Below are positions 30,817 to 39,505 of a DNA stretch of 55,814 nucleotides, in pieces. Every line of letters starts with the position of its first letter. Positions within the stretch are counted from its first letter, which is position 1. The notes beneath the pieces were generated by a model that worked only from the letters and a program-made list of their open reading frames with translations, was not told the DNA's origin and ran no database searches. The position numbers and the translations under genes are program-made. The DNA is from Prorocentrum cordatum (lineage: Eukaryota; Sar; Dinophyceae; Prorocentrales; Prorocentraceae). The stretch lies in assembly GCA_963575745.1 (NCBI GenBank), contig CAUYUJ010017904.1:155694-211507 (forward strand), written 5' to 3'.

Positions 30817-31571
30817 GGCGCATCCTCAAGTGGTTTCCAATGGCCGCAGGCGCCGCGAACTCTCCCTCGACTGGAACGCCCACCAGGAGCGCCTCATGAC
30901 CATGGCCCCCAGCGTGCGGCTTGCTGCAACGAAGACGAGGCTTGGCGCCTGGCCGATGGGACGGCGCTTGCAAGGACACGGGCCTGACCGACTCTGTTCT
31001 TTTTGGGTGTGCCAGCGGCGAAGACGACATCTCGCACGTCGTGGCCCAACGCCCGCGGTTCAATCTAGCCCTCGGGGCGGCGGCTCGGTGCCCGGCCGTG
31101 CCTCCGTTGGAGCACACATTGGGCCTCCTCCGGGCTGTCGAGAGCCTCCTCAGCGTCGCCACGTCATGGCATCTGTGGCGCATTGCCAAACACCATCCAC
31201 AGCGCGGACACCTCACCGACGAGACGCTGCGGGACATCGGGGCTGCGGCACGTTACGCGGTCCGTCTGGCCAGTGGGCGCGTGACGGGGTGCTGGACACC
31301 TACCTCGGCGGCCTCATCATCCTCTTCCGCGAGCTCCCGCTCGACGTTGTCGCGCCCCCGGCTCACGCCGATGGTCTCGTCGTCTGATTCCGGGGACCTC
31401 GAAGTGAGTCCTTCCTCGACTGGTTCGTTCTCGCGCTGGAGCGCCTCGACCCTGTCCACCTTGCTCGCCTCGGCGCCAACGGACGCCGATGATCTTCATG
31501 ATGTCGCTGAAGCGGCTCCCAATGCAACATCCACATCCACGGCACTCCCTGCGGGGCTGGTCCCGCCCTGA
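30815..31571 (+). pseudogene. LINE-2 C-terminal region
   Basis: The frame ending at 31571 carries GCASGEDDISHVV, which looks like a zinc-knuckle region (C...GEDDISH), and then the protein-like LLSVATSWHLWRIAKHHPQR. The last 60 codons are Ser/Thr-rich and may be tail sequence read through. Upstream (30820-30920) the frame is shifted again. Confidence 0.65.
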
Positions 31572-31604
31572 GGCAGGACGGAGCGCTCCGTTGCGGCACG
31601 CTCG

Positions 31605-31715
31605 CGGAGGAGGAGGAGGAGGAGGAGGAGGAGGAGGAGGAGGAGGAGGAGGAGGAGGAGGAGGAGGAGGAGGAGGAGGAGGAACAGGAGGAGGAGGAGG
31701 AGGAGGAGGAGGACA
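31605..31715. repeat. GGA tract after LINE-2
   Basis: Perfect GGA units interrupted once by GGAACA at about 31680. Confidence 0.97.
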
Positions 31716-32170
31716 CCCTCCCCCTCCAGCTTCTGGTGGTGGTGGTGGACAACGGGCCCATCGGAAGCAGCGAGCTCAGGCTCGGCCCAGGGCAGGCCCC
31801 GCTTCGAGGGCGCACCGCGGGGGCCGGCGGCCCGTGCCTTCGCTCCTCCGGCGCCCCCCCCCGCAGCCGCAGGCGGAGCGGCCGGGTGCAGCCTGCGGCC
31901 CCTCGCGTGCGCCGGGCTCGGCGGGCAGCTCCCGGCCGCCCCGCGCTGGGGGCGGCCTCTCCCCGGGGAGCCTCGATGGCCGCTGCGGCTGCTTTGGTGC
32001 GGTGGGGGGCGTTCGGTAAGGACACTGCCGGGAGGCCCTGGGCCCTGGAGGGTTCCTTATCTGACGAGGTTGGCGGTGAGGTCCATGGCCACTCCACGAT
32101 CGGTGCTGCACCAGCTTCCAGGCCCTGGACTCCTTATCCAGTGGTTCCTTATCCACTGCCCCCACCGTGG
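31716..32170. other. GC-rich unique stretch, no gene assigned
   Basis: Plus frame 31736-32332 and minus frame 32522-31776 overlap fully. Short repeats of TTCCTTATC occur at 32051, about 32130 and 32146. No domain is recognised. Confidence 0.35.
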
Positions 32171-32280
32171 GTGGATCTCTCAAGCTCTCCGCCGCCTCTG
32201 GCAGTGTGCGTGGTGGCTCTGCTGCGCTCCTGCTCGCAGCCGCACACCGCCAGAGGCGGCGGAGAGCTTGAGGGATCCAC
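32171..32280. repeat. 110-bp foldback with 40-bp arms
   Basis: The left arm (32171-32210, starting GTGGATCTCTCAAGCTCTCC) and the right arm (32241-32280, ending AGCTTGAGGGATCCAC) are complementary at 38 of 40 positions, with a 30-base loop. The high arm identity suggests a young foldback or selection on a transcribed hairpin. No flanking duplication is seen. Confidence 0.85.
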
Positions 32281-32379
32281 TTGCCAAAAATCCCCCAGGA
32301 GCCTCGGCGGCCGCCGCATGGGCACCTTATAGCTGCGCGGATGCGCCCGTGTCGGGGCTCGTTGCGCTTCCTCCGGCTC
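32281..32379. other. Short unique stretch
   Basis: No feature recognised. Confidence 0.4.
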
Positions 32380-32595
32380 GACTTGGTGGGATTTCGCTTC
32401 CGCTTCCGTTTCCGCTTCGATGCGGGTTCGGATCCCGATTTGGACTGCGGTTTCTGAGTGGAGGCTTTTTCACTAGCCTGCCCGTTTCCGTCGATTCGAC
32501 TTCTTCCGACTTGGCTGCCCATTTCCGCCGATCCGATTGATTTCGATCGCCGATCCGTTTAGTCGATTCGATTCTGGGCTCTCCTGTCGTTTTGA
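32380..32595. repeat. Dispersed module K-B, copy 1 (TTCGATTC-rich)
   Basis: Alternating TTTCCGCTTCC and CGATTCGA elements with ACTAGCCTGCC (32473), TTTCGATCGCCGATCCG (32542) and GATTCTGGG near the end (32570). The same order is found at 55065-55295. On the minus strand both read a similar short peptide (RIGDRN followed by DRR), which is probably incidental. Confidence 0.75.
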
Positions 32596-32984
32596 AACGC
32601 AACACGTACCTTGCTCAAACCGTGTTAACACGCTGCACGTTGGCTCGGCACGTGTTGCGCCACGTTCGGGCGAACGTGTCGGGCCAGACTTACGCTTTTA
32701 AGTCTACCCGTTGAGCTCCGTGTCAACACGCTACGGGTTGCGTGTTGCGCATCGGGGGAGCTGTTCGGCACAGATCCAGACATACACGTTGGAGCCAGAC
32801 GGGGGGCTGGGGTGGCCCACCACTGGTTCCAGTGGGTTTTTCTAAGCTTCAGCTCCTGTGAGCCGCTTTCGGGTTCTGGGACCGTCAAAAAAAACGGATC
32901 GGGGGTGGAAAATTGCACTGGACGGACCCCGGGAGGGGGCCGGGGACGGATTTGGAGCAGATTCCCATGTGGGGTCGGAGGGGT
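32596..32984. other. Region with CGTGTTAACACG and ACGTGTTGCGC repeats
   Basis: Several short copies of CGTGTTAACACG, GTGTCAACACGC and CGTGTTGCGC occur at 32620-32760. A minus frame (33101-32625) is open but has no recognised domain. Confidence 0.5.
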
Positions 32985-33178
32985 CGACGGATGGCGCCGC
33001 ATCGCCGATGTATCGACGATGCGGCTCGATGTGAAGCCCGACTTTCTCCACGCCGGCGTCCCCCATGCATCGCCGACGTTGGCGATGCATCGCCGATACA
33101 CCGGCGATGCATCGGCGAGGCGACGCGATCCGCCGACCCCATCTACTCTGACCCCATCTGGGAGGCCTCAAGACATGC
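32985..33178. repeat. Dispersed modules K-A and K-C, copy 1
   Basis: Module A: TATCGACGATGCGGCTCGAT then GTGAAG (33010-33035). Module C: CATCGCCGACGTTGGCGATG (33067) followed by GACCCCATCTACTCTGACCC (33136) and GGGAGGCCTC. At 55 kb the same A and C modules occur with module B between them. Confidence 0.7.
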
Positions 33179-33209
33179 ACGGTCCGTGGCTAATGCGTTG
33201 CTCTGTTTG

Positions 33210-33221
33210 TTTAGGCTCAAG
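33210..33221 (+). promoter_or_regulatory. Spliced-leader-like 12-mer, possible relic SL and trans-splice acceptor
   Basis: TTTAGGCTCAAG matches 11 of 12 bases of the 3' end of the dinoflagellate spliced leader (TTTTGGCTCAAG), preceded by a T-rich stretch (GCTCTGTTTGTT). It sits 73 bases before the first in-frame ATG of the glutathione peroxidase gene. Relic leaders of this kind mark genes that were reverse-transcribed from trans-spliced mRNA. A chance match somewhere in 56 kb is possible; the position makes it notable. Confidence 0.5.
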
Positions 33222-33293
33222 GTGCCCGTGGCAACCTCGGCGGGGTGCCCCGATCATCCATCCTGCGGTGCAGCAGGCTGGTCTGTTTTTGGT

Positions 33294-34232
33294 ATGGCCT
33301 CGCGGCAGGAGCTCCGGCCTGGAGTGGAAGACGATTCTGGGTTTGCTGGGCGGCATCACTTTGTCGATGGAAAGCAGACGCTGCCTTCGGAAGTAACGCC
33401 AACACCTTGCAAGAGGATGAGCTTTGTCAATGGCCGGAAGGTGCAGGCTGAGGCGGAGAGCGTAATGAAGGCTCCAGGCCCCAGAGACGTCCAGTCCATC
33501 AGCTCGGACGTGGAATTGGAGCGATTCTTGTGCGAGATGTGCAAAGAGATCTCTCCGCCCAACGATCGCTGGACGAGCAAGTTTACCCAAGTGTTTCGAA
33601 CCCTATTCTGGAGAATAGGCTTCGGGTGGGAATTTCCGCGAATTCCTGACAGCGTGCATTCGCTCCATGATGTCGTTGCGCATTTGCTCTCAGATGCCGA
33701 GGTTGTCCGCGCCAACCATGAATGGCCTGCGTTGGCGAGCGTGGTGACGGAAGAACGATGTTTTCCATTCTCGCTGCTTGCTGGGCGGTGTGTCCTGGTG
33801 ACGAACGTTGCCACCAAATGACATATGGCTCCTTGGCAGTTTGCTGACCTTGCTGAATTATGTAAGCGGTTCAAGGGGCAGCCATTTACTTTGGTGTGTG
33901 CACCCTCAGCGCAGTTCCTTGGACAAGAGGTGCCGAACAGCGATCAGATCCATTCGCTGGTTCTGGGGAAGTTGGTACCATCTGGGGGTAGCTTCATAGT
34001 GCTAGAGAGGCTGAATGTGAATGGGAACACGACCCACCCGCTGTTCCATTTCCTGAAGCGGTTTTCCAGCCTTTACAGGCCCCATCGGGGAAAGAGCATG
34101 CCGATTCCATGGAATTTTTCGAAGTTCTTAATCAACAAGGCCGGTCGAGTCATTGAGTTCCGAGGTCCCACTGTTTCGGCGCTGGACCTGGAGGCGCAGG
34201 TCAAGACCGTGATTGACGAGAACTACCCCTAG
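33294..34232 (+). CDS. Selenocysteine-type glutathione peroxidase (in-frame TGA)
   Basis: Reduces hydrogen or lipid peroxides with thiols. The single open exon reads ...CVLVTNVATK, then TGA (33819-33821), then HMAPWQFADLAELCKRF..., so the stop falls exactly on the active-site selenocysteine (residue 176). The tetrad is complete by position: U176, Q211 in QFLGQE (35 residues on, the family spacing), W273 and N274 in PWNFSKFLI. Other family marks are LNVNGNTTHPLFHFLKRF and IEFRGPTVSALDLE. The stop is TAG. ATG 33294 is the first ATG after the spliced-leader-like site and gives 312 residues; an ATG at 33417 would give 271. The ~150-residue N-terminal extension is longer than usual (family about 160-220) and shows no clear targeting signal. 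No intron is seen. Codon use is less GC-biased than the neighbourhood. A Cys-form pseudogene with a chance TGA is the alternative. Confidence 0.85.
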
Positions 34233-34690
34233 TAGACTACAGTCGGCTCGTCAAAATAAGGAACATTGGGTTCGGACGTGGCTCAGTGCTCCTGAAGGAT
34301 TTGTGTTGGTTCTCAAGCTCTCACTTGGATTACCTCGGCTCAACGCACGGACGGAGTCTGGGGTTCGGTTCTCCACTGTGCATCAGAGGCGGGATCAAAA
34401 GGGTTGGCTCGCTGGGATGCTTCTACGTTCTTGCCTCTGTCGCTCTCTCTGCCTCCCAATCTATCTTCACGGTAGGAGGGAAACTTTGGCGTCGCACTGA
34501 GTTGGGTGCTGTGTCTGTCAAGTGATCAGCTTGCTACCACGGGTGATACTTCGTGACCGTGTGGCTGAGAGATGGTCAGCTCATCGCCTTGCCTGCTGCT
34601 ATCATCGGGGGCGGCAAAGAGGGGGGTGATGACCAGGGGGGGTGGATATCATGTCGGGGGCCATGATATTTCCCCAGATTTCATGGCGCC
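34233..34690 (+). other. Glutathione peroxidase 3' region, SECIS expected
   Basis: The selenocysteine reading requires a SECIS stem-loop here. The best stem I can find by eye is GCTACCACGG (34533) with CCGTGTGGC (34557-34565) around a 14-base loop, preceded by AGTGATC and followed by TGAG. It does not fit the SECIS spacing well and lacks an obvious AA apical pair. A second stem, ATATCATG...CATGATAT, lies at about 34648-34672. The SECIS is therefore unproven. Confidence 0.35.
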
Positions 34691-34987
34691 TCTTCTTGTT
34701 TTAATACGTCCCTGGCCCCCCCGCTGGGCCGCGCACATGCCGCCGGCCATGAATTGCACCCCGCCCTCTTGGACGCCCCCCTCTTGGCCGCCCCCGATAC
34801 CAGTTGCTCGCGCCTTTTGTTGTACCAGCCGGGGCGGCGCTGCAAAACAACGCATCCCCGACCGTGCTCCCAGGGCTTCTCTGAGGTCGGGGGCGGAACA
34901 GGGACGTGCGCGCACACGCGAATCCACCCGAGCTTCGAGAGCGCATTGCGCGAGGGTTCGTGCCGCGATGGTGGCCTCACGAACTGG

Positions 34988-35023
<36 letters not shown>

Positions 35024-35408
35024 TATCCCTTGACAGGTTATGGCGCATCGGGCTCCCTACAAGGAGCCTTCCTCAGAAGCATCTGGCCCCTTCTGAGACG
35101 TGGCGCCGCCCCCCTCTCGGCGTTGCCTCTGCTCGGATGGCGGGCAGCTGCACTTTTGCGGTTTTGCGCTTGCCATCTTTCTGCTCAGTTATGCTGTGTC
35201 TCGAGGCTGGCAAAACGGCGTAAACTTCAACTTCGGGAGGTCCGCGCGCGGATTTCTTGAATCGGCGATGGGTCCCCCATCGCAGGCGCGCGAAGCGTGC
35301 CAGGGGCAGCGCCGGAGGCGCCGCCGAGGAGGTCCGTCGCCGATACAACCGATCCGCGCGTACTTCCGAAAGCTCCCCAAGCAGCTTAGCCTATAGGTAA
35401 GGGTTCTA
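34691..35408. other. Unique region with a TA microsatellite, no gene assigned
   Basis: Perfect TA units run from 34989 to about 35020, followed by GATATCC. Overlapping short frames on both strands (minus 34927-34649, plus 34754-35260) show no domain. Confidence 0.45.
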
Positions 35409-35581
35409 TGATCGATGATCCATAAGACGTGTGTTCGCCCAAGCGTGAGTTTACCCTGCTCGGTTGCGCCGATAGCGCGCAGCCTGTGTCGGCCCCTCGT
35501 TGCGCCGCCTACGTCGCATTGAAGGGCCTCGGTGGATACGCACACGTTGGCGCCAACACACGTTCTGTGGATCATCGATAT
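35409..35581. repeat. MITE-like element with ~35-bp terminal inverted repeats
   Basis: The left end TGATCGATGATCCA followed by GACGTGTGTTCG pairs with the right end CGCCAACACACGTTC followed by TGTGGATCATCGATA. The core ATCGATGATCCA is perfect, and the whole arm is about 85% identical over ~35 bases. Total length is 173 bp with no coding capacity. A TA-type flank is possible (TTCTATG at left, GATATAAA at right). Confidence 0.65.
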
Positions 35582-36162
35582 AAAAGTGCTCCAACGCGTT
35601 GTGATGGATGCCAGACCCCCGAAATCGATGGTCCATCGTGGTGGCCCACCATCGCGGCACCAGGGGCACCAGACGTCGGACCTCATGTAGCCAGGGTGCC
35701 ATGGATGCGTACGCCGCGTCCGCCGTCTGCCCCCCGTGTAGCTCCGCTTTTCTGCTCAGTCGTGCACTTTTGCCTCTGGCTACGCGGTTCCAACCCGCTT
35801 TAGCTTTGACCACCAGAAAGAATTTCGAGGACCAAGAAAGTACCGAGACTTGAGGGTTTTCACGTGCTGGGCCCTGGGAGGCGATACTCGCTCGACATTG
35901 TTTCGATACTCTTCCGGGTGCTCGATGTGGTCCTTAAGCGCGATGGGAGCAGCACGAGCCCCTGGTCGTTTTCGGATAGTAGCTCGGGCCTCCGGCGGCC
36001 GTTCGGGACGATCTCGCCTCGGCCGGAGAGCTCTCGACGAGGCGCAGCTGCCGGAAAAAGCATCCCGAGGCTGGCAGGCCGCCAAGAACCGACGAGACGC
36101 CAGAAAATTCCGAGCCCTGAGCCCCTCGCGCCCAGCACCCCTGGTCCCCCCTCGCGGGCGAC
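35582..36162. other. Unique region, no gene assigned
   Basis: Plus frame 35850-36485 and minus frames overlap. A small inverted motif, GATGGTCCATCG, lies near 35628. No family is recognised. Confidence 0.35.
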
Positions 36163-36328
36163 ACATATCCGTATCCGCGGCCTCGCGGGCCGGGCCCCCA
36201 GGGCCGCGACCCCGCGGACAGGGTTTTTTTTTTCGCGGATGCCCCGCGCGGAAGGCATCCGGGCCGTGTCCGTGGGATCGCGCCCCAGAACATAATCCAA
36301 ACCGCGAGGGCACGGACACGGATATGAG
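36163..36328. repeat. Foldback element with ~30-bp inverted arms
   Basis: CACATATCCGTATCCGCGGC plus CTCGCGGGCCGG at left is complementary, with a few mismatches, to CCAAACCGCGAGGGCACGGA plus CACGGATATGAG at right. The centre is GC-rich with a T9 run. Length 166 bp. MITE-like. Confidence 0.6.
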
Positions 36329-36939
36329 ACGTTCGAGACAAGGTTTCGCCTTCGAGGATCGAAGGAGTTTTTATCTCTTCCTCCTTGGAAGGCGGCGGGA
36401 GGGCGGTGGAAGGGGCGGAAGGGTGGCGGACGCAAAACCAGGCCGCCTCCGCCGGCGGAAGGCCGACGGAAGCCAGCGGCAGTAAACATCGGTTCCCCCA
36501 AGAGATGGCAAGGTTTTTGGCTCAGGGCTTCTGGAACGAGCCGCATGCTCGCCGGTCGTGACTACTCAGGGTATTTTGTGCACCACACCCTCCCAGCCCC
36601 AGTCAGATTCCACCGCCCAGGGCCACTCAGTACACAGAAGCCACGCCCCAGGGAAGGAATCTTGTAGACCAGACCCACGACCAGGACCCACGCTCGCCCC
36701 CCGGGGCTTTTGGGCATACTATATAATTTTTTCGGGCGGAGCGACAGCCCCCCCCCCCGGCAGTCCGCACCTGCCTGGCTGCCGTCCCCGCTCGTCGTCG
36801 CCGTCGGCGTCCCGCTCCTGCTGCCGCCGCTGGTTGCCGCTGCTCCCCGGTCCCGCTTCTCTGGCGCTGCTGCTGCGCCTGCTCGGGTCCGCTCCTCGTC
36901 TGGCTGCCTCCCTCTTCCTTCCGTCTCCCTCTCACCTCC
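36329..36939. other. Unique region, no gene assigned
   Basis: Open frames on both strands without features. A TACTATATAATTTTTTCG patch lies at 36717. Confidence 0.4.
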
Positions 36940-37110
36940 AACTCCTCCTCCTCCTCCTCCTCCTCCTCCTCCTCCTCCTCCTCCCTCCTCCTCCTCCTCC
37001 CTCCTCCTCCTCGTCCTCCTCCCTGCTCCTTCTCCTCCCTCTCCTCCTCCTCTTTCTCCTCCTCCTCCTGCTGCTCCTCTTCCTCCTCTATTCCTCTTTC
37101 TTGTAAATTA
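36940..37110. repeat. TCC tract
   Basis: TCC units with TTCTCC interruptions. Confidence 0.95.
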
Positions 37111-37400
37111 TTCACTGCGTGGAGCTCTCCATATGTGCATCTATTCGCATGGACCTGTCCGCCGTCAATGTCTAGGCGCAAGAGTTTTCGAATATGAACG
37201 GGCTTGAGTTGTGACGGTCTGGTCATGAATCTAACTGCGAGTGAATTGGAGTGTGAACGAGCCTCAGTAGTACGAGCGCGTCTCTGCGCATGAGCCTGGG
37301 GCCTCCTGGGGCCTCCTGAAATCTACTGGGGCTTCCTTGGGCCTCCAGGAGCCTTTTGGGGCCTCCTGGGGCCTTCTGTACCTCCTAGGGAGGATTCGTG
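37111..37400. other. Unique stretch and a short G-run family fragment
   Basis: 37290-37390 carries nine or so GGGGCCTCCTG / GGGGCTTCCTT units of the G-run family. The preceding 180 bases are unique and show no gene. Confidence 0.6.
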
Positions 37401-37403
37401 CCC

Positions 37404-37585
37404 CAGGAGAGGCCCAATATATAGCAACAGACGTACATCAAACATTGCGGATTGGAGCCGCAGGAGAAGGGCAATCTACAGGAACAATGTAAAACACCAA
37501 GGACTTCTGGGGCAGGAGAGGCCCAATATATAGGAACATGAGTAAAACATTTAGGGTTCTGTACACAGGAGAAGGACAAGATATT
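37404..37585. repeat. 52-57 bp tandem repeat, about 3.4 copies
   Basis: The unit start CAGGAGAGGCCCAATATATA or CAGGAGAAGGGCAATCTACA occurs at 37404, 37461, 37513 and 37565. AAAACATTTAGGG and similar occur mid-unit. AT content is higher than in the flanks. Confidence 0.85.
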
Positions 37586-37649
37586 CGACCTCGTTTACGA
37601 GTGCGAGCTCCTGGTCACTCCGATCTCCTCGCAGCCTTTTGGGGCTCAA

Positions 37650-38490
37650 GACAGGGGCTTGCGCCCTCCATCGCGCGCGGGGGCGCGCGTGGGAGGCCTG
37701 CCCAAGCGTTGCTCAGAGGGGCTCAGGCAGAGATGCCTCCCCCCGCCGTATTGCGGCGTCCCGCCGCGCGTCCCTCGGCGCCCGTGGCGAGGCGGCCCGC
37801 GGCCGCGGGGCACGTCGGGCCAGGCGGGGCGGCACGGCGCTTCAAGGGCCGGCCCCGCGCCGCGCGAGCCAAGCGCGGACCGCCTCACGCGGGTGGCGCA
37901 GGTGGCCCCCGCGGTCGCTCCCGCATCGCGCCGCGCATTGCGGGTGGTGCGCACACTCGCACGGGGGGCGGAGGCGGTCGCGGGGCCGCGGGCGGGCGTG
38001 TCGCCCCACGCGGACGCGGCGGCCGCGGCGGCACAGCCGCTGGCGGCGGCGGCGGGCCGCGCGGGCGCTCAGCATCGCGAGGCGGAGACCTTCGCGATGC
38101 GGCGAGGAGGGCTGCCGCGGTGGCTGACGCGGACAGCGCCGAGTCGTTCGACGTCGAGGGCGAGTGGCTCGAGCCCGCGGTGACGCGAGGAGCGGAGCGC
38201 AGGGCGTCAGAGTGGCGCTACACCGCTTCCCCGACGCCCGCGGAGCTCGGGCCCAGGCGCGGCGAGGCGCCGATCGTCGACGTCGAGCTCGACGGCCTCG
38301 TCACCTTCAAGGTGGTGGGGTCCGCGGCGGACGCCGACGGCCGCAATGGCAGGTGCGGCCGTCATGGCTTCGACGGGATGTTCGAGGTCGTGTACCTTGG
38401 GGCGGAGCTCGAGGCGGAGCGGATCTGGATGGGGGTCGCTTTCGATGACCCCGCCGAGGTGCCGCTCATGCACTTCTGCCATGCTGGCAG
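37650..38490 (+). CDS. Candidate coding region, GC-rich, unrecognised acidic C-terminal domain
   Basis: The frame ending at 38503 becomes protein-like in its last 110 codons: DADSAESFDVEGEWLEPAV, then DVELDGLVTFKVVGSAADAD, then FEVVYLGAELEAERIWMGVA and FDDPAEVPLMHFCHAG. This looks like a real small beta-rich domain, but I cannot name it. The upstream 250 codons are Gly/Arg/Ala-rich in all frames and may be low-complexity protein or non-coding. At about 38490 the sequence changes into a G-run family spacer, so the last residues (GRSKC) are probably repeat-derived and the gene may be cut there. Confidence 0.4.
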
Positions 38491-39505
38491 AAGCAAATGT
38501 TAAAATCCTTCAACAACATACGGGGCATCACTGTTTGTTCCTTTTCTGGCCTTCCTGGAGGCCCTCCTGGAGGCCTCTTGGGCCAGCTTCGAGCCAACTT
38601 CGGACATTTTGGTGGGCTCCTAGCCCGTCGGACGCCGTCGGGCCGACTTGGGGCCTTCGTGGGGTGCTCCAGGGCCGTCTTAGAGGCCATCTTGGGCGTC
38701 TTGGAGGCCTTTGTGGTCGTCTTTGTGCCCGCTTGGGGCCGTCTTGGGGTCCTCTTGGGGGCCTCTTTGGGCAGTCCTGAGGCCATCTTGGAGGCCTCTT
38801 GGGCGCTGTGGGGGCGATCTTGGGGGCCTCTTAGGCCGTCTTGGGTCGTCGGGAAGCCGATAAGGAGCAAGTGCGACAAACTTTTCAAAACCTAAGGAAC
38901 ATCAATGATGTTGGTCTCTTCGGGCCCTCCTGGAGGACCTCTCGGAGGCCTCCTGGGCCGTCTTGGAGGCCTCTTGGGCACCTCTTGGTCCGTCTTGAGT
39001 CGTCTTGGGGGTTTCTTGGGCGGGCTTGGAGGCATCTCCTCCTCTCTTGGGCGGACTTGGAGGCCATCGTGGACCATCTAGGAGGCCATCTTGGGCCATC
39101 TTAGCCGTCTTGGAGACCATCTTGGTCGTTTTGGAGGCCCCTTGGGGCCGTCTTGGGGGCCTTTTGGGCCGTCATGGGGCCATATCGGAAGCCTCGTGGG
39201 CGATCTTGGGGCGATCTTGGGGGTCTCTTGGGCCGTCTGGAGCCGTTGGAACGCCGAGAAGCAGCAAATGCCAACATCCTTCAAAAACCTAGGGGAAATC
39301 AATGATCTTGGCCTCTTCGGGCCCTCCTGGAGGACCTCTTAGAAGCCTATTGGGCCGTCTTGGGCCCTCCTGGGGGCCTCTTAGGCTGTCTTACGCAATT
39401 TTGAGGCTATCTTAGGCCGTCTTGGGTGCATTTTGGGCCGTCTCGAAGTCATCTTCGCCGTCTTGGTGGCTGTCTTGGAGGCCATCTTGGGCCATCTTGA
39501 GAGAA
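38491..39505 (+). repeat. G-run repeat family, three consecutive units
   Basis: Three spacers, each followed by an array of CTTGGGGGCC-type units. The spacers start near 38491, 38850 and 39242 and contain AAATCCTTCAACAACATACG, TTTTCAAAACCTAAGGAAC and CCTTCAAAAACCTAGGGG respectively, each followed by CAATGAT or CATCACTG and then CTCTTCGGGCCCTCCTGGAG-like sequence. Unit length is about 360-390 bp. This is the clearest example of the family's organisation. Confidence 0.85.

Larger units (their letters stand above)
27880..31571 (+). mobile_element. LINE-2: non-LTR retrotransposon remnant of a second lineage
   Basis: RT-bearing remnant unlike LINE-1 in sequence. Parts in order: linker and RT fingers (27880-28443), a 1000-bp insertion, RT palm and thumb (29441-30460), a frameshifted connection region (30460-30800), TTTAGGG repeats (30803-30816), and a C-terminal region (30820-31571) ending just before a GGA tract. 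At least four frame changes and one stop show it is old and inactive. Confidence 0.8.

Noticed and set aside
34989-35020. TA run considered as a promoter (TATA) element
   Set aside because: It is a plain dinucleotide microsatellite with no gene placed downstream, and dinoflagellate promoters generally lack TATA boxes.
37631-37650. GCAGCCTTTTGGGGCTCAAG resembling the spliced leader
   Set aside because: Needs two gaps to match, and CTTTTGGGGC is a normal variant of the local G-run repeat, so similarity by chance is likely.
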